Assembly: GCF_015159595.1 (NCBI RefSeq)
Contig: NZ_CP063304.1
Span: forward strand, 2,790,001-2,854,000
DNA: 64,000 nucleotides
DNA from: Blautia liquoris
Lineage (GTDB): Bacteria; Bacillota; Clostridia; Lachnospirales; Lachnospiraceae
Direction of reading: 5' to 3'
Both the position numbers and the translations under genes were made by a program. Below the pieces are notes generated by a model. The model was not told the origin of the DNA. It did no database searches and saw nothing but the letters and a program-made list of their open reading frames with translations. Every line of letters begins with the position of its first letter. The first letter of the stretch is position 1. Below, one piece after another: positions 1 to 10,107 of the stretch.

Positions 1-499
1 CAAGCTGATCCCCTGCAGAAAATTTGGGATCCTGCACAAATTGATTTAAAATCCGATCCACATAAGCCGGAACGGTCTCTTTTAGTCTTTCCTCTTGATC
101 AGCTGCTTTTCTCTCTTCATTTCGATGTTTTATTATCTTTTTTTTGACATCATTTATGGTTTCGTTCAGTTCCTGTCGATCTACAGGTTTAAGAAGATAA
201 GCGCATGCCTGCAGACGTAAAGCCTCTCTTGCATAATTAAACTGTGCATACCCACTTAATAAGACAAAAAATATATCTTTGTTTTTTCCTCTTATTTCTT
301 TTAACAATTCAATACCGTCCATCTTTGTCATACGTATGTCACTGATTACGATCTCACATGAAATATGTTCTAATATTTCAAGTGCTTCTATTCCATCGGA
401 TGCTTCCCATACCATATCGCTGGGACATATTTCTTCCAACAGCGAATAAAGTCCCTTTCTATGTAGTTTTTCGTCATCTACGATCAGAATATTATACAT
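1..499 (-). CDS. YesN-like response regulator, N-terminal part (cut by window edge)
   Basis: About 166 residues of a CheY-type receiver domain are visible, and the protein continues past the left edge. The acidic pair is in LIVDDE (residues 8-9), the phosphoacceptor Asp in ISDIRM (near 54) and the conserved Lys in LLKPVD (near 106). After the receiver a charged linker begins. In this family such receivers are followed by an AraC-type DNA-binding domain, but that part is outside the window. It is the last visible gene of the minus-strand sugar operon that starts at 6599, so it probably controls that operon together with a YesM-type kinase further left. This last point is inference. Confidence 0.85.
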   Translation of the reverse strand, partial: MYNILIVDDEKLHRKGLYSLLEEICPSDMVWEASDGIEALEILEHISCEIVISDIRMTKMDGIELLKEIRGKNKDIFFVLLSGYAQFNYAREALRLQACAYLLKPVDRQELNETINDVKKKIIKHRNEERKAADQEERLKETVPAYVDRILNQFVQDPKFSAGDQL

Positions 500-526
500 A
501 TTACCACTCACTTTGTACGTAAATGC

Positions 527-3391
527 TTAATCATGGTACATTATATCATACTTTTTCTTATATGTTTCGCTTTTTAGTATGATAACAGGTATTTCTATAC
601 TTCTTTTTATCTTGCCACCTGCTTCCAGTGTAACCTTTACAGGCGCCAGTTCACGTGTCTGACCGCCCTCTATTAAAAGTTTTGTTTTCTCTTCTAACCT
701 GCCAAATGGAACCTGAAATGGATGAGCAGAGAGCATTACGCCTGCCTCATCTCCCGCAAACTCATCTGGCATACTAATATAAAAACCAGCTACTCCATGC
801 TTTCCTGCTTCAAGATCTCCTATATCAGATGTTGAGGTATCACTTTCAAAAATCGGTTGATAATCCCAGTAGTAAAATTTCTTTTCTGTGACTTTGAACC
901 CATCTGGCACTTGTATAGACACCTTTACGTTTTTCCACATTCTCTCCTGATGTCCCATCACAAAACGGAGCAGGAAAATATTGCAGTCATCCGAATATAA
1001 CTTTGGCATCACAATTCCATAAGGTCCAAAGTACATTTCTTTATTTCCAAGGCTTCTACATTCTGTAGATACTATATTTTCTTCTCGAACAGAAAAGCCA
1101 CGCGGATCCATATGCTTTTTCGCTGATTCCTCAGGCTGCAGCAGAACGGTTTCCTTTTTGAGTTCTCCCTCTGCACCGGTTCCGTAAGGTCTTATATTCA
1201 GCTCTACCTTAAATTCACAGGCATTGTTGTTCTTAACATAAAATTCTGTACCTGTCTTATCCTCATGGTATTCTATATCAAATCGAAAAGCACCAACTTT
1301 TGCATTTTTGAGACTGTAATCAGTAAGTAATCCCTGAGGCTGCAAAATCAATGTCTTTTCTACCCCATGAAGTCTGATCCCCAGCCATTGTTCTGTTGAC
1401 TGCTGAATCCAGGCCCCCTGCCCCTGACTACATCTGGTAAGGCAGCGCTTTTTGTTTGTTGCTCTGGGCCACCAGAATAGTGATCCTGTTTCATCTAATC
1501 TATCATACATAAGCTGTAGAGAATAAAACATTTCTTTTCTTGTATGACTTCCACCCAGACGAAGCGTACACCCCGTTGCAGACGGATGCATACCAAAATG
1601 CAGTTCCCGCATTGTCTGAAATTCAGGGTCATAATTGGTGATCATTACCGACTGAGCATATCGATGTAAATTTACATATGGCTTATAATCAAGATCATAG
1701 AGCCCATACAGAGGAGCCATCACTGTAGCCGTATCTTCTCCTCCATAGTAATACAGATTGTCACCTACATAAAAGTGATCTTCCCTGTTTTCGCCCATGT
1801 TATTGCCACCTGTAATCTGTTTGCCAAAGGGTCCGTCGTCCTCCATATACTCCGCCATGTCGATTGGCATCTGTTTCAGCATTCTGTCAACTTCGTCCGT
1901 GTCTTCTCCCACCGCCTTCAGGATACTCCGGTAACCTTTCAAAGCATAGAAGCATTTCACATTCGCACCATAATCATACTTTTTAAATACAATCAGATCA
2001 CTGGCGTAATGACTGGAAAAAAGAATGTGATCGGGATGTTTTGCTTTCAGCATTCCTTCATATAACTCTTGGAAACGGGAAGTAACATCCCTATTTTCTC
2101 GGAAATAAGATTGATCTGCTGTCAGTTCCAGATATTTTCCCGCAATTACAAGCGGGGCGACATAAAAGAAGATGCTGTGATCCGAATAGATACTGAATCT
2201 GGGCACATTTCTCTTTGCCAGATACTCCATAGCACTTTGGCCAATCTCAGGTATCACATACATCACACTTACAACATCCGGCTCGATATCAATTCCCCAA
2301 AGCCTTGATAAAGAGTGGGACGGTGCCCCCTGCCAGTTAGTGAGCAGATTTCCATGAGAATCGAAAGAAAGACAGTTAAAGTTGTCCAGTATAAATCGGA
2401 TATGCATGTCCCTGTATTTCGCACCCATATCCTTATCTTCACGAATTCCTGTCCTCATATCCCCGAAACGATCTTTCCAAAATTCCGCAGTGATATTCAC
2501 CCATTCTAAGGAAGTATGTTGATAGAGCATACCTAATGCCTCATGGACCTCATCTCTCTTTGGTGTCACAGCAGCAATAGTTGTAAACACCCTGCTTTCC
2601 CCAGCCTTCAATTCAAAAGGCACATACATTCTTGGATTACCAGCATCCCCTTCACACGTTCCATCCAGAAGCTGAATCGCTGCGCAGGCCTCCGGATGCC
2701 ATAATACCAAAAGTTTCTGATCCCACTCCGAACGGTACGGATTCTGTGTATAATCTTCAAAACATTCCCCGTATTTCTCGAATTGATTTACAAACTTCTG
2801 ATCCAGAGACAGCTTTACTCTGCCTTTTAATGTAGTTCCGGAAGTGTTTTTGATCTCCATGCAGTACAGTGCCCCCGCCGGTCCTGGAAGCGGGTGAATC
2901 TTAGACACCTGGAGAGATTCACTTTCAAGAACAGGTGCCAGCGAAAAGACTTTCGTCTCCAGACCTTCTTGCCGGGAAGCCGTAACCGGAAGAAACTGAT
3001 CCAGATACCAAGTATTTGATGATGGATCAGCCCCATGCATCCGAAGTCCATTCGCCAGTTCTATCTCATAATTCATCTTACCCAGCAGTAAAGCGGTATC
3101 ATTCTGATAGTATTGTCCGATATGGCCTTTAAACTGCCCTCCGACATCCGGTCCTCCAGATGGAATTGCATAAATCTTATCGTGAGGCGTGCAGATAAAA
3201 TGAAGGCGCCCTAACGTATCCTGTCCGATCATCGTCCTTCCATTCGACTGTACGAATAATTGTCTGTCACTGATGGACCAGTCCGTCATCTCTGATTTCT
3301 CATCATATGCTGCCTGAAAATATGGGGACTGATATCCTTTTTTCCATAAGTCTTCCCATGTCTCATACAAGGCTCTTTCTCTCAAATACAT
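527..3391 (-). CDS. Large glycosidase-like protein of the ABC sugar operon
   Basis: A 954-residue protein without a signal peptide, so cytoplasmic. It is rich in aromatic residues, with an N-terminal beta-rich part (about 1-310), a central helical part (about 320-700) and a C-terminal beta-rich tail. This order resembles six-hairpin (alpha/alpha toroid) glycoside hydrolases and phosphorylases, in which a beta-sandwich precedes the helical barrel. No family-defining catalytic motif could be assigned with certainty. It is the fourth gene after a binding protein and two permeases, so it probably cleaves the imported oligosaccharide. Family is uncertain; a fold search is needed to place it. Confidence 0.5.
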   Translation of the reverse strand: MYLRERALYETWEDLWKKGYQSPYFQAAYDEKSEMTDWSISDRQLFVQSNGRTMIGQDTLGRLHFICTPHDKIYAIPSGGPDVGGQFKGHIGQYYQNDTALLLGKMNYEIELANGLRMHGADPSSNTWYLDQFLPVTASRQEGLETKVFSLAPVLESESLQVSKIHPLPGPAGALYCMEIKNTSGTTLKGRVKLSLDQKFVNQFEKYGECFEDYTQNPYRSEWDQKLLVLWHPEACAAIQLLDGTCEGDAGNPRMYVPFELKAGESRVFTTIAAVTPKRDEVHEALGMLYQHTSLEWVNITAEFWKDRFGDMRTGIREDKDMGAKYRDMHIRFILDNFNCLSFDSHGNLLTNWQGAPSHSLSRLWGIDIEPDVVSVMYVIPEIGQSAMEYLAKRNVPRFSIYSDHSIFFYVAPLVIAGKYLELTADQSYFRENRDVTSRFQELYEGMLKAKHPDHILFSSHYASDLIVFKKYDYGANVKCFYALKGYRSILKAVGEDTDEVDRMLKQMPIDMAEYMEDDGPFGKQITGGNNMGENREDHFYVGDNLYYYGGEDTATVMAPLYGLYDLDYKPYVNLHRYAQSVMITNYDPEFQTMRELHFGMHPSATGCTLRLGGSHTRKEMFYSLQLMYDRLDETGSLFWWPRATNKKRCLTRCSQGQGAWIQQSTEQWLGIRLHGVEKTLILQPQGLLTDYSLKNAKVGAFRFDIEYHEDKTGTEFYVKNNNACEFKVELNIRPYGTGAEGELKKETVLLQPEESAKKHMDPRGFSVREENIVSTECRSLGNKEMYFGPYGIVMPKLYSDDCNIFLLRFVMGHQERMWKNVKVSIQVPDGFKVTEKKFYYWDYQPIFESDTSTSDIGDLEAGKHGVAGFYISMPDEFAGDEAGVMLSAHPFQVPFGRLEEKTKLLIEGGQTRELAPVKVTLEAGGKIKRSIEIPVIILKSETYKKKYDIMYHD

Positions 3392-3428
3392 TGCTGTCTC
3401 CTCCCGAAATATTCAATCTTTTTAATTT

Positions 3429-4274
3429 TCAGCCTTTCACACCTGACATTGTGATTCCCTCAATCATATATCGCTGTCCAAAAGCAAAAATAATAATAAC
3501 AGGGATTAATACCAGACACGCTGCCGCCATCATCAAATTCCATTCTCCACGATATGAACCCGTAAATAATTGGAGGCCAAGTGCTACTGTGTAGTTTTTT
3601 TCTGAACTTAAATAGACAAGGGGTCCAAGGAAATCATTCCAAGCATTTAAAAACGCAAACATTCCCACAACTGCCATAGCAGGTTTCGTTATTGGCAGTA
3701 TAATTTTCGAAAATATTTGTATATGTGTTGCCCCATCCAGATAAGCCGCTTCATCAAAATCCCTAGGTATTCCCATATAGAATTGTCTCAGTAAAAATAT
3801 GTAAAAAGCTCCGCCCCCAAACCATGCCGGTACGATCAAAGGAATCAGGCTATCTACAATTCCTATTTTTCTCCACATTAAAAATATTGGAATCAGTGTT
3901 ACTGCAAATGGAAGCATCATACTGCTAATTATACATGCAAATACCACATTTCTGCCTTTCCAGTCTATTCGTGCCAGACCATATGCACAAATTGAACTCG
4001 TGAGCATTGTTCCAACAACACAGCCAACTGTAATTACGAAAGAATTTAAAAAATAGCGTCCAAATGGTAAGGTGTCAAAAACCTCTTTATAATTCTCCCA
4101 CATAAATTTAGATGGGATCCATTTAGGAGGCATGGCAAAGATCTCGGTCATATTCATAAGCGAACTTCGTACCATCCAAAGTAACGGAATAATGCAAAAA
4201 GCTGCGCCCAATATTAGAACAAAATAGGTTAAGGTGCGAATAATTACTTTTTTAACGTTTTTATCTTCCTTCAC
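3429..4274 (-). CDS. ABC sugar permease, MalG/UgpE type
   Basis: A 281-residue inner-membrane permease with six predicted membrane segments. The cytoplasmic EAA loop reads EAAYLDGA and is followed by PITKPA, as usual for CUT1 sugar importers. It ends in the typical SGVKG tail. A GTG start fits best, because GGAGGTGAG lies nine bases upstream. It follows the partner permease with only two bases between them. No ATPase is encoded nearby, so it likely uses a shared MsmK-type ATPase, which is usual in this phylum. The sugar is unknown. Confidence 0.9.
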   Translation of the reverse strand: MKEDKNVKKVIIRTLTYFVLILGAAFCIIPLLWMVRSSLMNMTEIFAMPPKWIPSKFMWENYKEVFDTLPFGRYFLNSFVITVGCVVGTMLTSSICAYGLARIDWKGRNVVFACIISSMMLPFAVTLIPIFLMWRKIGIVDSLIPLIVPAWFGGGAFYIFLLRQFYMGIPRDFDEAAYLDGATHIQIFSKIILPITKPAMAVVGMFAFLNAWNDFLGPLVYLSSEKNYTVALGLQLFTGSYRGEWNLMMAAACLVLIPVIIIFAFGQRYMIEGITMSGVKG

Positions 4275-4276
4275 TT

Positions 4277-5188
4277 TTACTCACCTCCATAATAAACCCA
4301 TTTGTTCGAGCCTTTAAAGATAACTACCGTAAGAATCATAATAATGATAAACAAAACCCAGGCAATAGCACAAGCTTTACCCATTCTGCTAAATTCAAAA
4401 GCTTCTCGATAAAGATAATAAACATAAAACAGACTCGCATTATTAGGTCCGCCCTGTGTCATCATATAGGGTTGCGTAAACAACTGGAAACCATTAATGA
4501 TTCCCATAACTGCATTATAAAAAATTGTTGGTGTCATCATAGGGAGAATCACATGGCGGAGTTTTGCCCAGAATCCCCCACCATCAATTTCCACTGCTTC
4601 CAAAAGCTGACGAGGAACGTCCTGAAGTCCTGCCAGAAATATAACCATAATTTGTCCAGTGGTCCACAGATTAACAAAAGCTAAGGTCGGAATCACAGAA
4701 CTCTCTCCGGAAAGCCATTTGCTCGTAGGCAAGTGCACTCCTCTTAATATATGATTTGCCAGACCCATATCAGGATTAAATATCCACATCCATATTGCAG
4801 CAACAGCAACTACTGGAACAACCGTTGGCAGATAAAAAATAGTGCGGAAAATTCCTTTGCCCTTTACATTTGTATTCAACAGCATCGCAATTAAAAAAGC
4901 AACAATCAATGAGGACGGAACAGAAAGTAATACATAAATTGCAGTCACTGATAAAGATTTATAAAAATATGAATCAGCACCACTAAACAGAGTTTTATAA
5001 TTTGATAATCCTGTAAAAGTCCCACCTGTTGTAAAATTATAATCCATAAAACTTAATACCAAGCTGACAATCATTGGTATCAAGGCGAAAAAGAGGAATC
5101 CCAAAATGCAGGGAAGGCTAAATAAAAAGCCCCAACGGTTTTCCTTTTTTTCTCTGACTGACATTGTTTTTCTTCTTTTTGTATTCAT
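4277..5188 (-). CDS. ABC sugar permease, MalF/UgpA type
   Basis: Membrane permease of a CUT1 importer with six predicted transmembrane helices and the EAA loop (EAVEIDGG, then LPMMTPT). The longest open frame begins at 5233, but I place the start at 5188 (MNTKRR), because GGAGG sits directly upstream of that ATG and the longer version would overlap the upstream binding-protein gene. It pairs with the permease at 3429-4274 and the lipoprotein at 5202-6599. Substrate not determined. Confidence 0.9.
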   Translation of the reverse strand: MNTKRRKTMSVREKKENRWGFLFSLPCILGFLFFALIPMIVSLVLSFMDYNFTTGGTFTGLSNYKTLFSGADSYFYKSLSVTAIYVLLSVPSSLIVAFLIAMLLNTNVKGKGIFRTIFYLPTVVPVVAVAAIWMWIFNPDMGLANHILRGVHLPTSKWLSGESSVIPTLAFVNLWTTGQIMVIFLAGLQDVPRQLLEAVEIDGGGFWAKLRHVILPMMTPTIFYNAVMGIINGFQLFTQPYMMTQGGPNNASLFYVYYLYREAFEFSRMGKACAIAWVLFIIIMILTVVIFKGSNKWVYYGGE

Positions 5189-5201
5189 AAAAAGCCTCCG
5201 T

Positions 5202-6599
5202 TTATGAACGTTCGCCAGAATAAGTGCCATCAATCAGAGGATCTGTCTTCGCTTTAACCTCTGTCATTGCTTGTTCTGCTGTCTTTTTTCCAGACCATAC
5301 TTGCTCCAGAGCTGACTTTACCTGTGTATTAATTTCGGTGAAATTTTTCACATCCATCTCCGTTGCAATCACTGCGTTTTCATAAGTTGATTTCACCACT
5401 GCATCCTGAAATCCTTTTGGTCGTGCCGGTAAATCTTCCGACGCCCACATATCCAACTTTTTCTCATCTGTATAATACTCTGACTGCACTGGCATCCATA
5501 GCGTCTGATATAACTCCGTAGTTTTCTTAGAACTTTCGGGATTTGTCAACCATTTGTATAACATCTCTGTTTCTTTTAAATGTTTCGTACTCTTAAATAT
5601 TACAAGTGAACCTCCGTCAAAGAAAGTAGTATAGTTCTGGTCAATTGGCAGAACTCCAACGCCCCAATTGCATCCTGAATTTTTTAAATCCAGATGATTC
5701 CAACTTCCATCTATATACATAGCTGCCTGCTTTGAAGCTAAGGCCGTAGCAGCATCTGGCATCGCATTTTTTTGAACAGCAGTTGGTGAAACATGATATT
5801 TGTTGATCAGATCTGCAAAATTTTGCAATACCTGAGCTGATTCCGGATCATTTAACCCAAGACCATCCATCTGTTCATTTAAATAACCTCCCCCTGCCGA
5901 ATATATAAATGGCATATAGGCATTCCAATCAGTTCCAAACATAACCCCGTATTGTTTAATGTTTTTTTCATCGAACTTAGGATCTTTTGCATTTCTATCA
6001 TTAGTGTCAAGGGTGAGTTCCTGTGCTTTATCCACAAACTCGTCCCAGGACCATGCATTTTCCACTTTGGTAGGTGGTATATCTACATCTGCATCCTTGA
6101 AGCAATCGACATTATACATCAGATTGGTCGTCACATTGGCCTGAACCGGACCTGCAGACTTATCGGGTTCCCAATTCCACCAACAGGTTGAGAGGTAATC
6201 TTCTTTTTTTAATCCCATTTCATCCATCAAATCAAAGAAATTATAGATTAGACCATCCTCCCCAAATTTCAGCTTCCATGGTTCCGAATAACTTATATCC
6301 GGTGTCTCATCAGCTGCAATCATAGCATTTAATTTTGTTATAAAGTCTGGCTGAGGTATATGCATTAGATTTACAGTAATATTAGGATACTTTTCCATGA
6401 AATTATTTACCGATTCTTCTATAGCTTTTTTCTCATCACCACTGCCCCAGTAGGTAAACTTTAATGTTACCTCTTCACCATTTCCACTCTTTGTTTTCTT
6501 TTCTTTTGAGGCATTACTTTCAGATCCTCCGCAGCCACTGAGAAACACAGCCATCACCAAAGAAATTGCAAGCCCTCTTTTAGCTAGTCTACTTTTCAT
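5202..6599 (-). CDS. Extracellular sugar-binding lipoprotein (family 1 SBP)
   Basis: About 465 residues. The start is placed at 6599 (MKSRLAKR), where GGAGG precedes the ATG; the open frame extends 27 codons upstream without a ribosome site. A positively charged N-terminus and hydrophobic stretch end in the lipobox LSGC, so the mature protein should be lipid-anchored on the cell surface. The rest has the look of family 1 solute-binding proteins for sugars, with FTYWGSG near the mature N-terminus. First gene of the operon that runs left to the response regulator at the window edge. Confidence 0.9.
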   Translation of the reverse strand: MKSRLAKRGLAISLVMAVFLSGCGGSESNASKEKKTKSGNGEEVTLKFTYWGSGDEKKAIEESVNNFMEKYPNITVNLMHIPQPDFITKLNAMIAADETPDISYSEPWKLKFGEDGLIYNFFDLMDEMGLKKEDYLSTCWWNWEPDKSAGPVQANVTTNLMYNVDCFKDADVDIPPTKVENAWSWDEFVDKAQELTLDTNDRNAKDPKFDEKNIKQYGVMFGTDWNAYMPFIYSAGGGYLNEQMDGLGLNDPESAQVLQNFADLINKYHVSPTAVQKNAMPDAATALASKQAAMYIDGSWNHLDLKNSGCNWGVGVLPIDQNYTTFFDGGSLVIFKSTKHLKETEMLYKWLTNPESSKKTTELYQTLWMPVQSEYYTDEKKLDMWASEDLPARPKGFQDAVVKSTYENAVIATEMDVKNFTEINTQVKSALEQVWSGKKTAEQAMTEVKAKTDPLIDGTYSGERS

Positions 6600-6762
6600 A
6601 TTTCTTTTACCTCCTTCTTTTAACTCAATTTTATCATTTTGAAGGCTTAAAAATATAAGATAATCTTTAGATTGTAGCACTTTTTTTGTGATTTAATTAG
6701 TAGTAAGAGTTAGTGTAAAATCATAGTTGGCAAAAAGAATAAGACATTTTAGTTATGTAAAC

Positions 6763-6797
6763 TAAAAAGGAAGTAGAAATAAATCTCCACTTCCCAT
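6763..6797 (-). terminator. Rho-independent terminator
   Basis: On the minus strand GGAAGTGGAGA pairs with TTCTACTTCC across a short loop and is followed by TTTTT. It closes the YitT/GntR/frl side and separates it from the sugar operon to its left. Confidence 0.7.
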
Positions 6798-6829
6798 TTT
6801 CATATCTACAGATAGTTTTATCACCCCAG

Positions 6830-7099
6830 TTAAGTAGCTTTGCAAAACCTCTCTGGTAACCCATACTGTTCTCTTATTTTCTTGATTTCCTCCGGAAGCA
6901 AAAGTTTATGCTTTCTACGATACTCATTATATGTATTCACCAGTGTTGTATTGTCTAATTCTTCGCAAAAAAACTCCTCACCACACTCTGCACATACAAG
7001 GATCTGAGCGTCTACATCACTAAAAAAATAGAGCTCCGGTGATTTTAATCTACTTAGGGACTTACAATTCCGTGAACCTGAGCTGCTCGAAAATATAAA
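6830..7099 (-). pseudogene. Fragment of an MqsA/Panacea-type antitoxin
   Basis: A short frame carrying CAECGEEF, a downstream YNEYRRKHK and PEEIKKIREQYG. The same order of features (CAECGSEV, YDQYRRKH-like, LLKIPEKYA) occurs in the N-terminal part of the antitoxin at 21746-22741, so this looks like a decayed second member of that family. It stops right after this segment and lacks the helix-turn-helix core and the C-terminal domain. It also lacks a credible start. No toxin partner is next to it. Treated as a remnant. Confidence 0.55.
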
Positions 7100-7103
7100 A
7101 TCA

Positions 7104-7973
7104 CTATATTTTATCACTGTATAAATCTTTATAACCTTCACCATATATCTCACTGGCACTTCCAATAATCAAAAAAGCTCTGGGATCTAACTTTTTTACA
7201 ATTTCCTCCAATTTAGGATATTGCTGTTTTCTTAGTACACATAAAATTACATTCTTATCTGTATTAGTATAAGCTCCTTGTCCCTTTAGATAAGTTACAC
7301 CTACTTCCAATTCGTTTAAAATACTATTTGTAATATTCTGCGTATAATCACTAACAATAAATACCATGTTAGCTTCATCTTTTCCATATAGTACGAGATC
7401 AAGAATCATGGAGTTTACCATTACAGCAATCCCGGAATACAACGCTATATCAAAATCACGAAATATAATGCCTGATAAAGACACTATAATAGTATCTGTA
7501 ATAAGATATATTTTCCCGGTTTTTAAGTACTTAAGTTTGCCGCGTAATAATTTTACAACAATATCTGAACCACCGGTTGTCGCTCCTGCTTTGAAAATAA
7601 TACCCATTCCAACCGCTACCAAGAATGCCCCACCTATAGCTGCAAGTAAAGAATTTTTTGTAATACTTTCTATTGTTGAAAACAGATTCGTAAACCATGA
7701 GATCATTACGATAGCAAAAGAAGTTGATATTATAAACTTTAACCCGAATTTCCAAAACCCTAGAAGTATCAAAGGAACATTTAATAAGAAAAACCATGTT
7801 CCCGTTTTTACCTTAGTAACATAATTTAAAATGATACATAGACCAGACAAACCTCCAGGTACCAGATTATTAGGTTCTAAAAAGAGACTAACACCCATAG
7901 AATAAATTGCAGCTCCCAAAACTATCCAGATATACCGTACGATTTTATAGGACATTAAACTTTTCATCTTCAT
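7104..7973 (-). CDS. YitT family membrane protein (DUF2179)
   Basis: A 289-residue protein with five to six predicted membrane segments in residues 1-195 and a soluble C-terminal DUF2179 domain (about 200-285). The motifs LFLEPNNLVPGGLSG and GATTGGSDI are typical of the YitT family. Function is not established for the family. It follows the GntR gene at 8017-8757 with 43 bases between, so it may be co-transcribed with the fructosamine locus, but whether it serves that pathway is unknown. Confidence 0.85.
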   Translation of the reverse strand: MKMKSLMSYKIVRYIWIVLGAAIYSMGVSLFLEPNNLVPGGLSGLCIILNYVTKVKTGTWFFLLNVPLILLGFWKFGLKFIISTSFAIVMISWFTNLFSTIESITKNSLLAAIGGAFLVAVGMGIIFKAGATTGGSDIVVKLLRGKLKYLKTGKIYLITDTIIVSLSGIIFRDFDIALYSGIAVMVNSMILDLVLYGKDEANMVFIVSDYTQNITNSILNELEVGVTYLKGQGAYTNTDKNVILCVLRKQQYPKLEEIVKKLDPRAFLIIGSASEIYGEGYKDLYSDKI

Positions 7974-8016
7974 ACTTTCTTCATTTTCTTAAACCCACCA
8001 TCAAAATCTGCGCTAA

Positions 8017-8757
8017 TTAATTCTTTGTTACATTCATTCGAGGACTAATATATTTAAATTTATCCCCTCTTATTATAGATTTCGTTTTATGCAAAGGATT
8101 ATTATTTTGGTCGTACACCACCTCTTCCATAAGAAGGCATGGGCTTCCCCTCTTAATTTGTAAGAGAGACGCTTCCTCAGGTTTAGCTACGCAAACACTT
8201 ATTTCCATTACAGAATTGCCTGAGTAAATTCCATACTTTTCCTGTAAAATTTGATACAATGATGTATCATTTAAATCCTCTGTCATTATTCTATTTAAAT
8301 GTCCGGGAAAATATATATTTTCAAGCATAACTGGTATATTATCCGCTGTACGGATACGCTTTAAATGAATTATTTTCTCATCTTTGTTTAACCCAAGAGT
8401 TCTTTTATCATGCTCTTTAGGTTTTTCCATCACAAATAATAAAGTTTTCCCACCCGGCTCTTTTTTATTACGTTGACATAATTTTGTAAAACTGTTTGGA
8501 CTTGACAAGTCTTCTACCATTTTCTTTTCAAGAACAAATGTACCTTTACCTTGTTTTTTCGCCAAAACACCTTCATCAACCAATTCCGATAACGCTTTTC
8601 TCACTGTCATTCTGCTTATTTTATATTTTTTACTGAACTCCATTTCTGTCGGAATCTTTTGATTTGGTTTCAGCTTTCCCTCTTTAATATCATTCAATAT
8701 TATATTTTTCAATTGTTCATATAACGGTATGATACTTGTAGTGTCTAAAAGTTGCAT
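8017..8757 (-). CDS. frlR: GntR/UTRA transcriptional regulator of the fructosamine locus
   Basis: 246 residues. An N-terminal winged helix (KYKISRMTVRKALSELV, then KKQGKGTF) is followed by a UTRA effector-binding domain, the HutC/FrlR architecture. In Bacillus subtilis a regulator of this type (FrlR) controls the frl genes. Here it sits 369 bases downstream of the frl genes on the same strand. A palindrome of the HutC-type pattern, TGTATATATACA, overlaps the frl promoter at 15271-15282, which is the likely target. The ligand is probably a phosphorylated Amadori compound; that is inference from the family. Confidence 0.8.
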   Translation of the reverse strand: MQLLDTTSIIPLYEQLKNIILNDIKEGKLKPNQKIPTEMEFSKKYKISRMTVRKALSELVDEGVLAKKQGKGTFVLEKKMVEDLSSPNSFTKLCQRNKKEPGGKTLLFVMEKPKEHDKRTLGLNKDEKIIHLKRIRTADNIPVMLENIYFPGHLNRIMTEDLNDTSLYQILQEKYGIYSGNSVMEISVCVAKPEEASLLQIKRGSPCLLMEEVVYDQNNNPLHKTKSIIRGDKFKYISPRMNVTKN

Positions 8758-9126
8758 TTACATACTCCATCCTAATTAAATTTTACAATTCGTTCTGCGA
8801 TCCCTTACCAAAACATGTGCATTGTCTAATCTTCTTAAATATGGAATCCACTTGAAAGAGTTGCTAATTACTATGATACCATACAAAAACCTTTCTTTGG
8901 CAGATATTTTAACCGATTGCTAAAATAAATTCAACATAATAAAGATAAATTTCTCGAGCTTTTCATCTAAAGCATTAACCTTGATGATATTGAACCTGTT
9001 TATTAGTTTTGGAGTTATTAACACTTGTAATAGGATAACCTCTTATACTTGGAATAGCTAGTAAAGATTCATCCTTCCTTTATGATAAGAGGCTCTATCC
9101 TACATTTTGCATTGCGTTGTTACCTA
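8758..9126. other. Gap without a gene; long imperfect hairpin
   Basis: No coding frame is seen. An imperfect inverted repeat at 9032-9101 (AGGATA plus CTCTTAT on one arm, ATAAGAG plus TATCCT on the other) lies just downstream of the last frl gene on the minus strand. It has no T-run, so it could be an mRNA-stabilising structure or processing site rather than a terminator. Confidence 0.4.
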
Positions 9127-10107
9127 TTAATAATTTACATGCCACATGTATCTTCTGACATCAACAGAATGTTTTCTTGAATCCGCTAATCGATGACTAT
9201 ATCGACTAATAACGCCTGTAAATACCAGAGGACTTAAATATTCACATACATGTTTTCCTAATACATCTATACCAAATTCCTTTCCATCTAATACTGTAAC
9301 ACGTCTCCCATATTCTTCCAAAAACTTTACAGCTCTTACATCCATAACTCGCTCTCTTCCAACACCAAGCAAGACTAAAAACGGAACTTCTTTATCTACA
9401 ACTTCAAAAGGCCCGTGAAAAAACTCACCTGAATGTATAGGATTTGAGTGTATCCATTGGCATTCCATTAGGATACAGGTTGCTACAGTATAGGCAACAT
9501 TATAATTTGCGCCTGAAGCCAAAACATGCAACACGTTGTCATTCTTATGTTCCTCTCCAAAACGAATTGCTCCTGGCTCTGCATATTTTCTGGCTCTGTC
9601 AATTACCTCATCTAAAATACTAAATGCATTCTGAAATTCATCATAATATTCATAGCCTTCTGTCTGCTGTAGAAGTTCTACTGAAAATCGTAATGCCAAG
9701 GCCATAGAACAGGTAGAATATTGATACTTTGGTTCGTCGCCATTATAAAATACAAAATCAGCCTGATTAGACAGTTCTGTATCCTCTTTTCCTACAATCG
9801 CAATAGAAACAGCATTTTTTTCTTTTGCATTTTTTGCAGCCTCAACCACTTCCGGCGTCGAACCACTTGATGAAAGTGTGATAACTATAGAATTATTATT
9901 ACATGCTTTCGGCGTACATAGTGCAAATTCTTTTGCAGTATAGACATGGCTTTCAATACAATCCGCCTCGCTATTTAGAAAAAAATCCGAAGTTGTCAAG
10001 CTCGCTTTGGAACCGCCGCATGCAACAAAAAAGATATTACGTATTCCACCTCTTTCTTCTCTGGAATTAATAATTTTAGTTACTACTTCTTTATAATTTA
10101 TCTTCAT
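9127..10107 (-). CDS. frlB: SIS-domain fructosamine-6-phosphate deglycase (FrlB-like), copy 1
   Basis: 326 residues with two SIS sugar-isomerase domains. VACGGSKAS near the start and SSSGSTPEVVEAA match the phosphosugar-binding loops. HSGEFFHGPFEVV and the C-terminal RRYMWHVNY match FrlB, where the last segment closes the active site. FrlB splits a 6-phosphorylated Amadori product such as fructoselysine 6-phosphate into glucose 6-phosphate and the free amino compound. It is the last gene of the frl run, 76 bases after a second paralogue. The exact amino partner is not readable from the sequence. Confidence 0.8.
   Translation of the reverse strand: MKINYKEVVTKIINSREERGGIRNIFFVACGGSKASLTTSDFFLNSEADCIESHVYTAKEFALCTPKACNNNSIVITLSSSGSTPEVVEAAKNAKEKNAVSIAIVGKEDTELSNQADFVFYNGDEPKYQYSTCSMALALRFSVELLQQTEGYEYYDEFQNAFSILDEVIDRARKYAEPGAIRFGEEHKNDNVLHVLASGANYNVAYTVATCILMECQWIHSNPIHSGEFFHGPFEVVDKEVPFLVLLGVGRERVMDVRAVKFLEEYGRRVTVLDGKEFGIDVLGKHVCEYLSPLVFTGVISRYSHRLADSRKHSVDVRRYMWHVNY

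Noticed and set aside
7366-7824. A 152-codon plus-strand frame opposite the YitT gene
   Set aside because: Antisense shadow of a well-recognised membrane protein.
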